Positions 55,524 to 64,000 of a stretch of DNA of 64,000 bases are shown piece after piece; the stretch's first letter is position 1, and each line of letters begins with the position of its first letter. The stretch lies in NCBI RefSeq assembly GCF_008630935.1, contig NZ_CP043908.1, forward strand, positions 1,426,001 through 1,490,000, given 5' to 3'. A model generated the notes under the pieces. It worked only from the letters and a program-made list of their open reading frames with translations, was not told where the DNA came from and ran no database searches. Source of the stretch: Thermodesulfobacterium sp. TA1. Lineage in GTDB: Bacteria; Desulfobacterota; Thermodesulfobacteria; Thermodesulfobacteriales; Thermodesulfobacteriaceae. Position numbers and translations under genes: made by a program.

Positions 55524-56114
55524 ATGTTTAAAAACATAGAATTTATTAAAAGTGTTTTTAAATTAGAAGACCTCCCTCCTCCAGAATTTCCTGAGATTGC
55601 CTTTTTAGGTAGGTCTAACGTAGGAAAATCTTCTTTGATTAATGCCTTCTTAAACCGTAAAAAAATAGCCAGAGTATCCTCTACCCCTGGGTTTACCAAA
55701 GCCTTAAATTTCTTTAGGGTTGATTTTAGGTTTTACTTAGTAGACCTACCAGGATATGGGTTTGCTAAGGTTCCTCCTGAAGTTCAAAAACATTGGCAAC
55801 GTTTGATCGAAGGTTATCTTAAAGCTATAAGAGATTTTAGGTGCCTTATCCTTATTTTTGACATAAAACGTAAACCTGATGAAGCAGACATTGCTTTGAT
55901 AAAATTTGTCAACTACCTTAAAAAACCATATTGCGTCGTTTTAAATAAAATAGATACCCTATCTCCTAAAGAAATAGAACTTCAAACCTCTCTTTATCAA
56001 AAAACCTTCAAACTCTCTCAAGAAACCCCGTTCTTTCTTACTTCTTGTAAGGAAAAACAAGGTATAGATCACTTGCGAAAATATCTTTTTGCTTGTTTAG
56101 GTTTAAAAATATAA
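55524..56114 (+). CDS. engB: Ribosome biogenesis GTPase EngB/YsxC
   Basis: 196 residues. G1 FLGRSNVGKSSLINAFLN, G2 Thr in SSTPGFTKALNFF, G3 LVDLPGYGFAKV, G4 VVLNKIDTLS and G5 TSCKEKQGI are all in place, and the FPEIAFLGRSN N-terminal strand is typical of EngB/YihA. It assists 50S subunit assembly. It begins 24 bases after rnpB and may share its transcript; the ribosome site is weak. Confidence 0.97.
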   Translation: MFKNIEFIKSVFKLEDLPPPEFPEIAFLGRSNVGKSSLINAFLNRKKIARVSSTPGFTKALNFFRVDFRFYLVDLPGYGFAKVPPEVQKHWQRLIEGYLKAIRDFRCLILIFDIKRKPDEADIALIKFVNYLKKPYCVVLNKIDTLSPKEIELQTSLYQKTFKLSQETPFFLTSCKEKQGIDHLRKYLFACLGLKI

Positions 56115-56134
56115 TTGAGGAATTTCTCCCCAAT

Positions 56135-56195
56135 ATGTTTTATAAAGTTTTAAACTTTTTTCTTTCTATGTTTTATAAATACTATGTTTTATAGA
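56135..56195 (+). repeat. Three copies of a 12-base element upstream of the sigma-54 promoter
   Basis: ATGTTTTATAAA at 56135-56146 and 56168-56179, and ATGTTTTATAGA at 56184-56195. All have the same orientation and occur only in this gap as far as seen. The third ends two bases before the -24 element. Likely binding sites for a regulator of the acetate-uptake operon. Confidence 0.55.
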
Positions 56196-56197
56196 TA

Positions 56198-56212
56198 GGC
56201 ACAATACTTGCA
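56198..56212 (+). promoter_or_regulatory. Sigma-54 (-24/-12) promoter of the DUF485-actP operon
   Basis: GGCAC (56198-56202), five bases, TTGCA (56208-56212): the invariant GG and GC are exactly ten bases apart. Transcription is predicted near 56224, with GGGGGGAGG before the first ATG at 56249. No sigma-70 match competes in this gap. Confidence 0.75.
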
Positions 56213-56248
56213 TCTTAAAATATAAATCATAAAGAGGGGGGAGGTAAA

Positions 56249-56542
56249 ATGAAGGATTTGCTAAATTCACCAAAATTTCAGCACCTGGTTTCCAAAAAGA
56301 ACCAGGTAGCTTTTTGGCTAACCCTTATTCAATTAGCGGTTTACTACGGTTTTATTTATTTCTTAGCATTTAAAAAAGAGGTTTTAGCCATAAAAGTAAC
56401 CGATGTAATCCCTTTAGGTATCCCTATAGGAATTTTAGTTATCATTATTTCTTGGTTATTAACAGGGGTTTACACTTTTTGGGCTAACAATGTATATGAT
56501 AAGCTGGTGGAAGACGTTAAAAAAGAGATTAAAGAAAGTTAA
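56249..56542 (+). CDS. DUF485 small membrane protein, symporter partner
   Basis: 97 residues with two membrane helices ([20 protein letters not shown] and [22 protein letters not shown]) and a charged C-terminus, matching the DUF485 family. In many bacteria this gene stands directly before the acetate symporter gene actP, as here (14-base gap), and is thought to be an accessory subunit. First gene after the sigma-54 promoter. Confidence 0.9.
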   Translation: MKDLLNSPKFQHLVSKKNQVAFWLTLIQLAVYYGFIYFLAFKKEVLAIKVTDVIPLGIPIGILVIIISWLLTGVYTFWANNVYDKLVEDVKKEIKES

Positions 56543-56556
56543 AAAGGAGGGATAAG

Positions 56557-58101
56557 ATGGAAATGCAAACAACCTTGGGACAACCAAACGCGGTTTCTAT
56601 TCTGTTTTTCTTTTTATTTACCTTAATTACCCTTTATATTACCTATTGGGCAGCCAAAAGAACTAAAACCACTTCTGAATACTATGCAGCAGGAAGAAGT
56701 ATTACAGGGTTTCAAAACGGTCTTGCCTTAGCAGGAGACTACATGAGTGCTGCTTCTTTCTTGGGAATTGCTGGATTGGTAGCCTTAAAAGGATATGATG
56801 GGTTGATCTATTCTATTGGATTTTTGGTAGGTTGGCCTATAGTGATGTTTCTTATAGCAGAACAGTTGCGTAACCTTGGTAAGTATACCTTTGCCGATGT
56901 GGTAGCCTATAGGCTTAAACAAAAACCCATAAGGATTGCTGCTTCTTTTGGAGCTTTAGCTACGGTTCTTCTTTATCTTATAGCCCAGATGGTAGGAGCA
57001 GGTTCTCTTGTTAAACTTTTGTTTGGATTGCCTTATGAGATTGCGGTCATATTGGTAGGATGTATCATGCTAATCTATGTGCTTTTTGGGGGAATGATTG
57101 CTACTACTTGGGTTCAGATTATCAAGGCTTGTCTTTTGCTTAGCGGGGCTACTTTGCTTGCCATCTTAGCCATGGCTAAGTTTGGGTTTAACTTTAATGA
57201 ATTTTTTGGTTATATTGCTCAAAAATACGGAGAAAAAAGACTTCTCCCTGGTGGGCTTGTAGCCAACCCTTGGGATGCTCTTTCTCTTGGAATAGCACTC
57301 ATGTTTGGAACTGCAGGACTTCCTCACATACTCATGAGGTTTTACACCGTTCCTGACGCCAAAGAAGCCAGAAAATCTGTATTTTATGCCACAGGTTTTA
57401 TCGGATACTTTTATATCCTTACGTTTATCATAGGGTTTGGTGCAGCAGCCATAGTAGGAGAAGACCTGATTAAAACCATAGAAAAAGGCGGAAATATGGC
57501 AGCTCCTCTTTTGGCTGAAGCTTTAGGAGGAACGGTGTTTTTAGGATTTATTGCTGCAGTGGCTTTTGCTACTATACTTGCGGTGGTTGCAGGTCTTACC
57601 CTTGCAGGCGCTGGAGCGCTTTCCCATGACCTTTACACCAACGTGATCAAAAAAGGCAGGGCTACTGAAGAAGAACAGGTAAGGGTAGCTAAATTTGCTA
57701 CTCTTATCTTGGGATTTCTTGCTATCTTTCTTGGAATAGTGTTTAAAGGCCAAAACGTCGCCTTTATGGTTGGTCTTGCCTTTGCTATAGCTGCAAGCGC
57801 CAATTTTCCTTCTCTTTTGCTTTCTATCTTTTGGAAAAGGATTTCTACTGCCGGTGTGGTGGCTGGAATTTTAACCGGGGTTACTCTTTCGGTGGTGCTT
57901 ATCATACTTAGCCCTACCGTTTGGGTAAATATTTTTAAAAACCCTGCCCCTATCTTTCCTTGGAAAAACCCTGCCCTTATCTCTATGCCGGCAAGTTTTA
58001 TCATAGCTATCTTGGTTTCTCTTTTAACTCCAGAGAAAGAAGCTCAAGAGAAATTTGAAGAAGAAAAGGTTAGAACCTACCTTGGTGTTGGGATAGAATA
58101 A
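56557..58101 (+). CDS. actP: Cation/acetate symporter ActP (sodium:solute symporter family)
   Basis: 514 residues and about thirteen membrane helices. SSS-family signatures include [79 protein letters not shown] and [13 protein letters not shown], all close to ActP. It probably imports acetate or a related short-chain acid with sodium. AAAGGAGGG precedes the ATG. The following DUF294 gene starts one base after its stop, an arrangement seen with many actP genes. Confidence 0.93.
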   Translation: MEMQTTLGQPNAVSILFFFLFTLITLYITYWAAKRTKTTSEYYAAGRSITGFQNGLALAGDYMSAASFLGIAGLVALKGYDGLIYSIGFLVGWPIVMFLIAEQLRNLGKYTFADVVAYRLKQKPIRIAASFGALATVLLYLIAQMVGAGSLVKLLFGLPYEIAVILVGCIMLIYVLFGGMIATTWVQIIKACLLLSGATLLAILAMAKFGFNFNEFFGYIAQKYGEKRLLPGGLVANPWDALSLGIALMFGTAGLPHILMRFYTVPDAKEARKSVFYATGFIGYFYILTFIIGFGAAAIVGEDLIKTIEKGGNMAAPLLAEALGGTVFLGFIAAVAFATILAVVAGLTLAGAGALSHDLYTNVIKKGRATEEEQVRVAKFATLILGFLAIFLGIVFKGQNVAFMVGLAFAIAASANFPSLLLSIFWKRISTAGVVAGILTGVTLSVVLIILSPTVWVNIFKNPAPIFPWKNPALISMPASFIIAILVSLLTPEKEAQEKFEEEKVRTYLGVGIE

Positions 58102-58102
58102 G

Positions 58103-59920
58103 ATGCTTGATGCAGAAAGATTTTTAAGAGAAGTGCCCCCTTTTAGGGGGCTTCCCCCTTCTATCTTAACTGAATTGGTAGAAAAACTAAAAGTAAAGGT
58201 CTACCCCAAAAACGAGATCATCTATAGAGGAAACGAACCAGCTGAACATCTCTTTTTAGTAAGAAAGGGATATGTAGTTTTAGAAAAAGAGGGGAATATC
58301 ATAGACCAACTGCAAGAAGGAGAAACCTTTGGGTATCTTCCTCTGATAACTGGCCAACGTCTTGACCATTCAGCCCGTGCAGTAGAAGACACCGTGGTTT
58401 TTCTTTTTAAAAAAGAAGATTTTTTAGATCTCTTTCAGAAATACCCAGTAGTACAGACCTTTTATACCCAAAAGCTTGCTCAAAAACTTGCTGAAGCTTT
58501 AGAGCAAAAAAAAGACCAATGGGGAGCCTTTAGTTCTGTTCCCCTTGCTAAACTAACCATAAAACCTCCTATAATCATAGACGGGCAAGATTCAGTAGAA
58601 AAAGTAATTAAAGAATTGGTTGAGAAAAACGTTACTGCTTGTTTGGTAAAATTAGAAAAAGGATATGGAATTATTACTGAGAGAGACCTTCTAAAAAAAA
58701 TTCTTTACCAAGGATTAGATAAAAAAGAAACCAAAGCTAAGGATATAGCCTCACATCCATTGGTTTGTTTAGAAAAAGAAGCTCCTTTGTCAAAAGCCAT
58801 GCTTATTATGGCACAACATCGAATAAGAAAAATAGTAGTCGTTGACGAAGGCCTTCCTATAGGTATTTTAGAAGATACAGACATCATCTCTCTTGGTAGT
58901 AAAAACCTAATTACTATTACCAAAGAAATAGAAAGAACCAACTCTTTAGAAGACCTGAAAAAGCTTTATTATCACAGCTTTTATTCTGCCATAGACTTTG
59001 CGATAAAAGAAAAAGACCCTGAATTGATAGGAAGGTACCTTGCCGAGATAAGAGATGGAATTATTAAAAGGGGGATTGACCTTACCCTTGAACAAATAAA
59101 ATATCCTGAAAAACCCAAGATTATGGTCATAGGAGCTCACGGAAGACGAGAGGCAAGTTTTAGAACCACGCTAAAGATTTTTCTAATAAAAAATCATCCT
59201 AAGGATGACCTTTTTGAAATAGGCCTTTTATTAGCTAAAAATCTGAAATTTTTAGGGATCGAGATAGAAGAGCAATATTTAACCCAACCCTATTGGTTAA
59301 AAACCTTAGAAGAATGGAAAGAAACATATTTCAGATGGATAGTATACCCAGACCTAAAAGATATAGGTAAAAAAGCCAACTTTTTTGACCTTCGTCTTCT
59401 AAACCTATCGACTGAGGAAGAAAACCTTTTTCACCAACAGATTTTACAAAAAATACAAAAAAGCGACAGGATCTTACCCTACTTAGCCTTAGACGCGGTA
59501 AAACTAAGACCTCCTTTGGGCTTTTTTAAAGAATTTTTAGTAGAAAAAACCGGACCTTTTAAAGGTAAAATAAATCTATTTAAATCAGGAGTTTTACCCT
59601 TGGTGTGTGTAGTAAGGGTTCTCAGCTTAGAACAAGGGATTAAAAATGTAAACACTTTTAAAAGAATCTCTCAGTTAGAAGCTACGGGAAGTATTAAGTC
59701 TGAAACAGCTAAAGACTTAAAAGAAGCATACCGATTCCTTACTACCTTGAGGTTTAAAACTCAAGTAGAAAACTTTAAAAAGCATCAAGAAATTCATGAC
59801 TATTTAGACCCAGCAGCCCTGGAAAAAGGGGACCTAAATCTTTTAAAAGAGGTTTTTAAGTTTATAGAAAACTTACAAAAGATGCTTTTTGAGAAATACC
59901 GGTTAAGTTATCTCAGTTAA
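58103..59920 (+). CDS. cNMP-CBS-DUF294 regulatory protein with degenerate nucleotidyltransferase site
   Basis: 605 residues. Order: cyclic-nucleotide-binding domain (about 10-130), two CBS motifs (152-268, GIITERDLL and GILEDTDIISLGS), a DUF294 putative nucleotidyltransferase domain (about 285-430), and a helical substrate-binding domain (DAVKLRPPLGFFKEFLVE to the end). In the transferase site it reads GAHGRREASFRTTLK (344-358), lacking the Asp-x-Asp that binds metal. The paralogue two genes on keeps those residues. So this copy is probably a sensor without catalysis. Coupled to actP by a one-base gap. Confidence 0.88.
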   Translation: MLDAERFLREVPPFRGLPPSILTELVEKLKVKVYPKNEIIYRGNEPAEHLFLVRKGYVVLEKEGNIIDQLQEGETFGYLPLITGQRLDHSARAVEDTVVFLFKKEDFLDLFQKYPVVQTFYTQKLAQKLAEALEQKKDQWGAFSSVPLAKLTIKPPIIIDGQDSVEKVIKELVEKNVTACLVKLEKGYGIITERDLLKKILYQGLDKKETKAKDIASHPLVCLEKEAPLSKAMLIMAQHRIRKIVVVDEGLPIGILEDTDIISLGSKNLITITKEIERTNSLEDLKKLYYHSFYSAIDFAIKEKDPELIGRYLAEIRDGIIKRGIDLTLEQIKYPEKPKIMVIGAHGRREASFRTTLKIFLIKNHPKDDLFEIGLLLAKNLKFLGIEIEEQYLTQPYWLKTLEEWKETYFRWIVYPDLKDIGKKANFFDLRLLNLSTEEENLFHQQILQKIQKSDRILPYLALDAVKLRPPLGFFKEFLVEKTGPFKGKINLFKSGVLPLVCVVRVLSLEQGIKNVNTFKRISQLEATGSIKSETAKDLKEAYRFLTTLRFKTQVENFKKHQEIHDYLDPAALEKGDLNLLKEVFKFIENLQKMLFEKYRLSYLS

Positions 59921-59934
59921 CAAAGGAACCAAAG

Positions 59935-60582
59935 GTGTGGCAGGTGTTACAAACAACTTTAAAAGCTACCTATCAACGACTTTTCAGCCAAAAAAAAACT
60001 TTGAGTTGGGAGGTAGACCTTAACCAAAAGGTTAAAGATACCACCTTTGTGGTAATAGACACGGAAACTACAGGGCTTGATCTAAAAAAGGATGAAGTCC
60101 TCTCGGTTGGTGCTTATAAAATCCGTGATCTTACCCTTTCCTTTTCTGAGAGGCTACATCTCTATTTAAAAACCGACTTAATTAAGGCTGAAGAATCTAT
60201 TAAGATACATGGGATTACCCCTGATAAACTCAAACAAGGACTTGAAAAAAAAGAAGCTCTCCTTAAACTTTTAGAATTTATAAAAGGTTCTGTTTTGGTA
60301 GGCTATTTTTTAGAGTTTGATATAGAAATGTTAAAGAAACATTTTCAAAAAGAACTAAACCTTAAAGTTTCTTTTTACGGGTTGGATGTTTTAGACCTTT
60401 ATCCTCAAAAAAGCTTAGACAGGATTCCCAAGCTTATCGAACTATTAGAAGCATACAACCTTCCCAAGACTTATTTTCACTCAGCCCTTGAAGACTCCTA
60501 CATGACCGCTTTGCTTTTTTTAAAATTAGTTTATTCTTACCAAAATAAAAAACTTAAAAAACTACCTTTAAAGATTATTTGA
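59935..60582 (+). CDS. DnaQ-like 3'-5' exonuclease
   Basis: 215 residues from a GTG start behind AAAGG. DEDDh exonuclease motifs: Exo I VVIDTETTGLDLKKDEVLSVGAYKI, Exo II VGYFLEFDIEMLKKHF, Exo III HSALEDSYMTALLFLKL. It resembles the proofreading epsilon subunit but has no polymerase-binding tail. In many bacteria such an exonuclease gene follows actP and a DUF294 gene; its role there is unclear. It is sandwiched between two DUF294 genes. Confidence 0.9.
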   Translation: MWQVLQTTLKATYQRLFSQKKTLSWEVDLNQKVKDTTFVVIDTETTGLDLKKDEVLSVGAYKIRDLTLSFSERLHLYLKTDLIKAEESIKIHGITPDKLKQGLEKKEALLKLLEFIKGSVLVGYFLEFDIEMLKKHFQKELNLKVSFYGLDVLDLYPQKSLDRIPKLIELLEAYNLPKTYFHSALEDSYMTALLFLKLVYSYQNKKLKKLPLKII

Positions 60583-60583
60583 A

Positions 60584-62026
60584 ATGTTTAAGAATTCTCT
60601 TTTTGACCAACCTTTAAAGAACCTTCCCTTAAAAACTCCTCTTATCGTTCACGAAGAAGACCGTTTAGACAAAGTAGTAAAACTTATGGTAGAAAAAGAT
60701 TATAGTTTTGTAGTGGTTCAAGGCAAAGAAGGGTTAGGGATTATCACTGAAAAAGACTTTCTACAAAAGGTAGTTTATCCCCAGAAAAACCCTTCAGAGA
60801 TAAAAGCTAAGGAAATAGCTACCTTTCCCCTTATAAGCCTTACTACAGAAAACCTACTTTTTGAAGCCCTTCTTCTTATGGCAGAAAACCGAGTTAGAAA
60901 GGTTGCTGTTTTTGAAAAAGGGATCCTCCAAGGAATACTTGAAGATACAGATATTATAAGTTTTCAAAGTAAAAACTTGGTTTCCCTCCTTTATCAAGTT
61001 GAGTTATCCCACGACCTTGAGGAATTAGCAAGGCTTTATACCTTAGTTAAAGAAGGTGTGTTAAACCAAATTGCAGAAGGTTTTAATCCAGAATACTTAG
61101 GAAAATATCTTGCAGAAATAAACGATTTGTTTATCAAGAAAACTATAGAGATTACCTTAAAAGATTTAGAAGGAAAACCCCCTTCTAATTTTGGGGTTTT
61201 TGTCCTTGGAAGTGAAGGAAGAAAAGAACAAAGTCTTAAAACCGACCAAGATAACACCTTAATATATAAGGATTTATCTGAAGAGAAAAAAGAAGAAGTT
61301 GACCGGTTTTTTGAACGTTTCTCTTCAACCTTTATAGACAATCTTTTAAAGGTAGGCTTTCCTCCTTGCCCTGGTGGGGTTATGGTCTCTAATCCACTTT
61401 GGCGAGGGGACTTGAAAACCTGGAAAAACAGGCTTTCTAACTGGCTTGATTGCTCCCAAAAAGAAGCTCTGCTTAATCTTTGTATTTTTTTAGATTTTCG
61501 TATGGTTTATGGAGATGAAGAGATAGAAAAAGAGCTTAAAGAATGGATAACCGAGAAAATAAACCAAAACAAAAGGCTTATTATTTGTCTTGCAGCAGAG
61601 GCTATAAGGTTTGAACCACCCCTTAACTTTTTAGGAAGATTTATTACTGAGAAAGAGGGACCTAATAAAGGTAAATTAGACCTTAAAAAAGCAGGCATTT
61701 TCCCTATAGTTCAAGGAGTAAGAACTTTAGCCTTAGAATATAACATTTGGCAAACAAACACCTTTGACCGAATAGAGGCTTTAAAAAAAGAGGGAGTGCT
61801 TTCCTTAGACTTTGCTTCTGAATTAAAAGAAGGATACAGGTTTATCCTGTCTCTTCAATTCTTGAATCAAGCCCAAAAGATTAAAAAAGGCCAACCTCCT
61901 GACAACTACTTAAACCCTCAAGAACTTTCTAAAAATGAACGAAATCAATTAAAACAAGTTTTCAAAACGATAAAAACCTTTCAGGAATTTCTTTTCAGAA
62001 AGTATAACCTTAGGTTCTTTACTTAA
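60584..62026 (+). CDS. CBS-DUF294 protein with intact nucleotidyltransferase site
   Basis: 480 residues, paralogous to the 605-residue protein two genes upstream but without a cyclic-nucleotide domain. Two CBS motifs (about 13-130: GIITEKDFL and GILEDTDIISFQSK), then the DUF294 domain with LGSEGRKEQSLKTDQDNTLIY, the G-S-x-G-R-x-E ... D-Q-D pattern of GlnD-type transferases (Asp221, Asp223). A C-terminal helical domain has AIRFEPPLNFLGRFITE. It could modify a partner protein or a small molecule; the target is unknown. It starts one base after the exonuclease stop. Confidence 0.9.
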   Translation: MFKNSLFDQPLKNLPLKTPLIVHEEDRLDKVVKLMVEKDYSFVVVQGKEGLGIITEKDFLQKVVYPQKNPSEIKAKEIATFPLISLTTENLLFEALLLMAENRVRKVAVFEKGILQGILEDTDIISFQSKNLVSLLYQVELSHDLEELARLYTLVKEGVLNQIAEGFNPEYLGKYLAEINDLFIKKTIEITLKDLEGKPPSNFGVFVLGSEGRKEQSLKTDQDNTLIYKDLSEEKKEEVDRFFERFSSTFIDNLLKVGFPPCPGGVMVSNPLWRGDLKTWKNRLSNWLDCSQKEALLNLCIFLDFRMVYGDEEIEKELKEWITEKINQNKRLIICLAAEAIRFEPPLNFLGRFITEKEGPNKGKLDLKKAGIFPIVQGVRTLALEYNIWQTNTFDRIEALKKEGVLSLDFASELKEGYRFILSLQFLNQAQKIKKGQPPDNYLNPQELSKNERNQLKQVFKTIKTFQEFLFRKYNLRFFT

Positions 62027-62150
62027 ACCCCTTCTTAAGCTTTGTCCTTAAAGGGCCAACCTTTGGACTTAAAGGTACAAAGTCTAAAAATCTATATAGT
62101 TTTAACCTTTTAAACTTCCTAATTTTTAAAGCAAAAAAGTTATCTTATTT

Positions 62151-62166
62151 TGGCATAATCTTTGCT
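62151..62166 (+). promoter_or_regulatory. Sigma-54 (-24/-12) promoter of the TauE/SafE unit
   Basis: TGGCAT (62151-62156), five bases, TTGCT (62162-62166): GG and GC ten bases apart. Transcription is predicted near 62177, and AGGAGGAGG precedes the ATG at 62207. Confidence 0.7.
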
Positions 62167-62206
62167 AACGCCTTCCCTAAAAAAACAAAAAGGAGGAGGT
62201 TAGATT

Positions 62207-63481
62207 ATGCGGTACAAGCTTAAGCTAAGTTTTTACTGGATACTCTCGCTTTTATTTTTTATGTTTTTCTCTAAAACCCTTCTTGCTCAGCCGCAGGAAA
62301 GTATTATCAAACCTGTGACTGAGGTACCACTTTTAAAAATTGAATTACAGGTTGATAAAACCACTTTTAAAGGTGATGAAAAAATCAAACTTACAGGAAA
62401 GGTGCCTGAAGGCTACAGGGTAAACTTTATCGAGATTACCTCTAAGGAAAAGGTTCAAGTAAGTAGACTTGATAGAAAGGATTTTAAATTTTACTTAAGT
62501 AAAGAAATACCAGCTTTTTATCAAGTTTGGATTGCCGATGACTATGTGGCTAAAATAGACAAAAATGGAACAGTAGAAGAAAAACCGATAAAAGAAATTT
62601 ATCAGAAATATGCACAGAACAAAAAATGGAAAATCGGAGAATTTTTAAAGGAAAGTAATGCTAACGTAGCCTTTATTACTCCTGTGAAAGAAATTACACA
62701 AATCGACGTTTGGAAAACCACGGTATTAAGGGCGATTATAGGCTCAAGAGGTATTAAGTTAGAACCCCTCACAGATAAAAAAGAAATAAGTAAAGAAGCT
62801 GCAAGATTAATTCAAACCAGGTTTAGAAATTTTAACAAAATCTTTAGACTTGCTCAAATCAAACATAACCCTGACGGAACCTTTGAGGCAGAAATAACCA
62901 TTCCTGGGAGTGCTCCCAAAGGTGAATTTACCGTTTTAGCGGTAGCCAGCAAAGAAGTTAAAAGTGAGCCTATAAAATTAATCCATGATATCTCCTTTCC
63001 TACGGTTTATTTCCCTGTAGCTGGTACTTCTACTAATGTTTTTGGGCCTCTCGCCTTAGCTTTTATCATCTGTACTTTTGGAGTAATCATGGGAGCAGGT
63101 GGTGGGTTCATTTTAAACCCATTATTAATCCTTATTTATGGCTTACCTCACGGTGTAGTAGCTGGTTCAGTCATGCCTACTGTGCTTTTTAGCCAAGCTT
63201 CTGGTATTTACAACTATTCAAAAATTGGATTTATCAATTGGAAACTTGGAATCGGAGTAGGTATCTTTATGTTGCTTGGTGGATTTATAGGTCCTCTATT
63301 AAACCAGTTTGTTACGTTAGATGAATATAAATTTATCTTTGGTATTATATTGTTAATCTTAGCAGTCCTTCTTGTTTGGCAGACAACCCCAGGTTACTTA
63401 GAGAAGAACAAGAAAGAAAGAGCTATTCTTCAAGAATACATGAAACGTGCTAAAGAAGCTAAGGAAAAAAAATCTAATTAG
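62207..63481 (+). CDS. TauE/SafE-type transporter half with exported N-terminal domain
   Basis: 424 residues. A signal anchor (about 8-28, ending LLAQPQ) precedes a periplasmic beta-rich domain of about 230 residues that I do not recognise. Then comes one TauE/SafE repeat of four helices: FIICTFGVIMGAGGGFILNPLLILIYGLPHGVVAGSVMPTVL and GFINWKLGIGVGIFMLLGGFIGPLL. It ends in a lysine-rich tail. Whole TauE/SafE proteins carry two such repeats in one chain; the second is the next gene. Sulfite or organosulfonate export is the best-known family role, unproven here. Confidence 0.8.
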   Translation: MRYKLKLSFYWILSLLFFMFFSKTLLAQPQESIIKPVTEVPLLKIELQVDKTTFKGDEKIKLTGKVPEGYRVNFIEITSKEKVQVSRLDRKDFKFYLSKEIPAFYQVWIADDYVAKIDKNGTVEEKPIKEIYQKYAQNKKWKIGEFLKESNANVAFITPVKEITQIDVWKTTVLRAIIGSRGIKLEPLTDKKEISKEAARLIQTRFRNFNKIFRLAQIKHNPDGTFEAEITIPGSAPKGEFTVLAVASKEVKSEPIKLIHDISFPTVYFPVAGTSTNVFGPLALAFIICTFGVIMGAGGGFILNPLLILIYGLPHGVVAGSVMPTVLFSQASGIYNYSKIGFINWKLGIGVGIFMLLGGFIGPLLNQFVTLDEYKFIFGIILLILAVLLVWQTTPGYLEKNKKERAILQEYMKRAKEAKEKKSN

Positions 63482-63494
63482 GAGGTAAAGGACT

Positions 63495-63893
63495 ATGAAG
63501 TTAAGGATAGAGTTTTGGGGACAAGAGTTTTATGCTAACATGATAGTTGGTGCCATAGGAGGTTTCTTAATCGCTGTTGCTTCAAGTTTAGGTGGTTTCG
63601 GAGGAGGACCTTTTGTGGTTCCACTTATGACGGTTATCATGGGACTTCCGATTTACGTAGTAGTTGGAAGTTCTCTTTTAGCCATCTTTTTTAACACCCT
63701 TATGGCAAGCTCACGTTATTTCCTCTTTGGACAAACCGACCTTTTGTTGTTTGCCGTAATGGCTGTAGGAGCAATAGCCGGTGGATTTATAGGACCAAGA
63801 ATTGCTAAAAGATTAAGTCCCATTTGGGTTAAAAGAGTAGCTGCAATCGGTATAACCTATCTCGGATTAAAACTTTTAAATATTCTTCCTTAG
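63495..63893 (+). CDS. TauE/SafE-type transporter, second half
   Basis: 132 residues with four membrane helices. MIVGAIGGFLIAVASSLGGFGGGPFVVPLMTVIMGLP is the family signature of a glycine-rich re-entrant segment, then VVGSSLLAIFFNTLMASSRYF and GAIAGGFIGPRIAKRL. It begins 13 bases after the first half behind GGAGG. Both genes have good starts, so this appears to be a genuine two-gene transporter rather than a broken one. A terminator follows. Confidence 0.85.
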   Translation: MKLRIEFWGQEFYANMIVGAIGGFLIAVASSLGGFGGGPFVVPLMTVIMGLPIYVVVGSSLLAIFFNTLMASSRYFLFGQTDLLLFAVMAVGAIAGGFIGPRIAKRLSPIWVKRVAAIGITYLGLKLLNILP

Positions 63894-63919
63894 TGTTTTT
63901 TATTTAACTTTTATATTTT

Positions 63920-63970
63920 AGGGACCGGCCTAATTTAATCTTAGGTCGGTCCTTAAGTTTATTTTTTCAA
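63920..63970 (+). terminator. Intrinsic terminator after the TauE/SafE unit
   Basis: Stem AGGGACCGGCCTAA (63920-63933) with TTAGGTCGGTCCTT (63941-63954), allowing G-T pairs, loop TTTAATC, followed by AAGTTTATTTTTTC. Confidence 0.85.
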
Positions 63971-64000
63971 AGAACTCAAAATAGTCTTCTAATTTAGTCT

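Overview
The window looks like chromosome from a thermophilic, Gram-negative, anaerobic or micro-oxic bacterium. The DNA is AT-rich, proteins are rich in Lys and Glu, there is an outer-membrane TonB receptor, and there is a membrane cytochrome with eight c-haem motifs. The gene mix would fit a Thermodesulfobacterium-like lineage (Thermodesulfobacteriota), but that is inference; no rRNA or sulfate-reduction gene lies in the window.

Positions 1-16331 hold a type I-B (Cst/Tneap-like) CRISPR-Cas locus. cas1 (cut by the window edge) and cas4 point left. Diverging from them is the operon cas8b/cst1 - small-subunit gene - cas7/cst2 - cas5 - cas3. An AT-rich leader follows, then one array of 112 repeats and 111 spacers, then cas6 facing back toward the array. 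The small gene after cas8b is the most interesting item here: it resembles the C-terminal domain of the Cas8 encoded just upstream, so it looks like a detached Cas11-type subunit. The array contains two spacers from homologous sites of diverged targets, several self-complementary spacers, and a mosaic of older repeat variants at its distal end.

Positions 16500-29976 are housekeeping and nutrient uptake: tRNA-Thr, a YkgJ-type protein, ispG, rsmI, a btuB-like receptor under a cobalamin riboswitch, a DUF996 membrane protein, a phosphate module (phoB-phoR diverging from pstS-pstC-pstA-pstB, with a duplicated Pho-box-like element between them), argJ and surE. Positions 30142-33933 are four minor type IV pilin genes ending in an oversized PilX-like protein.

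Positions 33947-49757 hold tRNA-Leu, a putative metalloprotease, a HAD hydrolase, an MFS transporter, purB, mutT, tRNA-Val, rpsF-rpsR-rplI-dnaB, a tandem universal stress protein, a two-gene cytochrome bd-like complex whose second subunit is fused to a multihaem cytochrome c, a KUP potassium transporter, proS and a phosphodiesterase. Positions 49759-54978 continue leftward with a UbiD-family decarboxylase, purF, a TldD protease and a PfkB kinase, followed by the RNase P RNA gene and engB.

Positions 56200-63954 contain two units, each behind a good sigma-54 -24/-12 motif. The first is DUF485 - actP acetate symporter - DUF294 regulator - DnaQ-like exonuclease - second DUF294 protein. The two DUF294 proteins look complementary: one has the cyclic-nucleotide domain but a broken nucleotidyltransferase site, the other keeps the site but lacks the cyclic-nucleotide domain. 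The second unit is a TauE/SafE-type transporter split into two genes.
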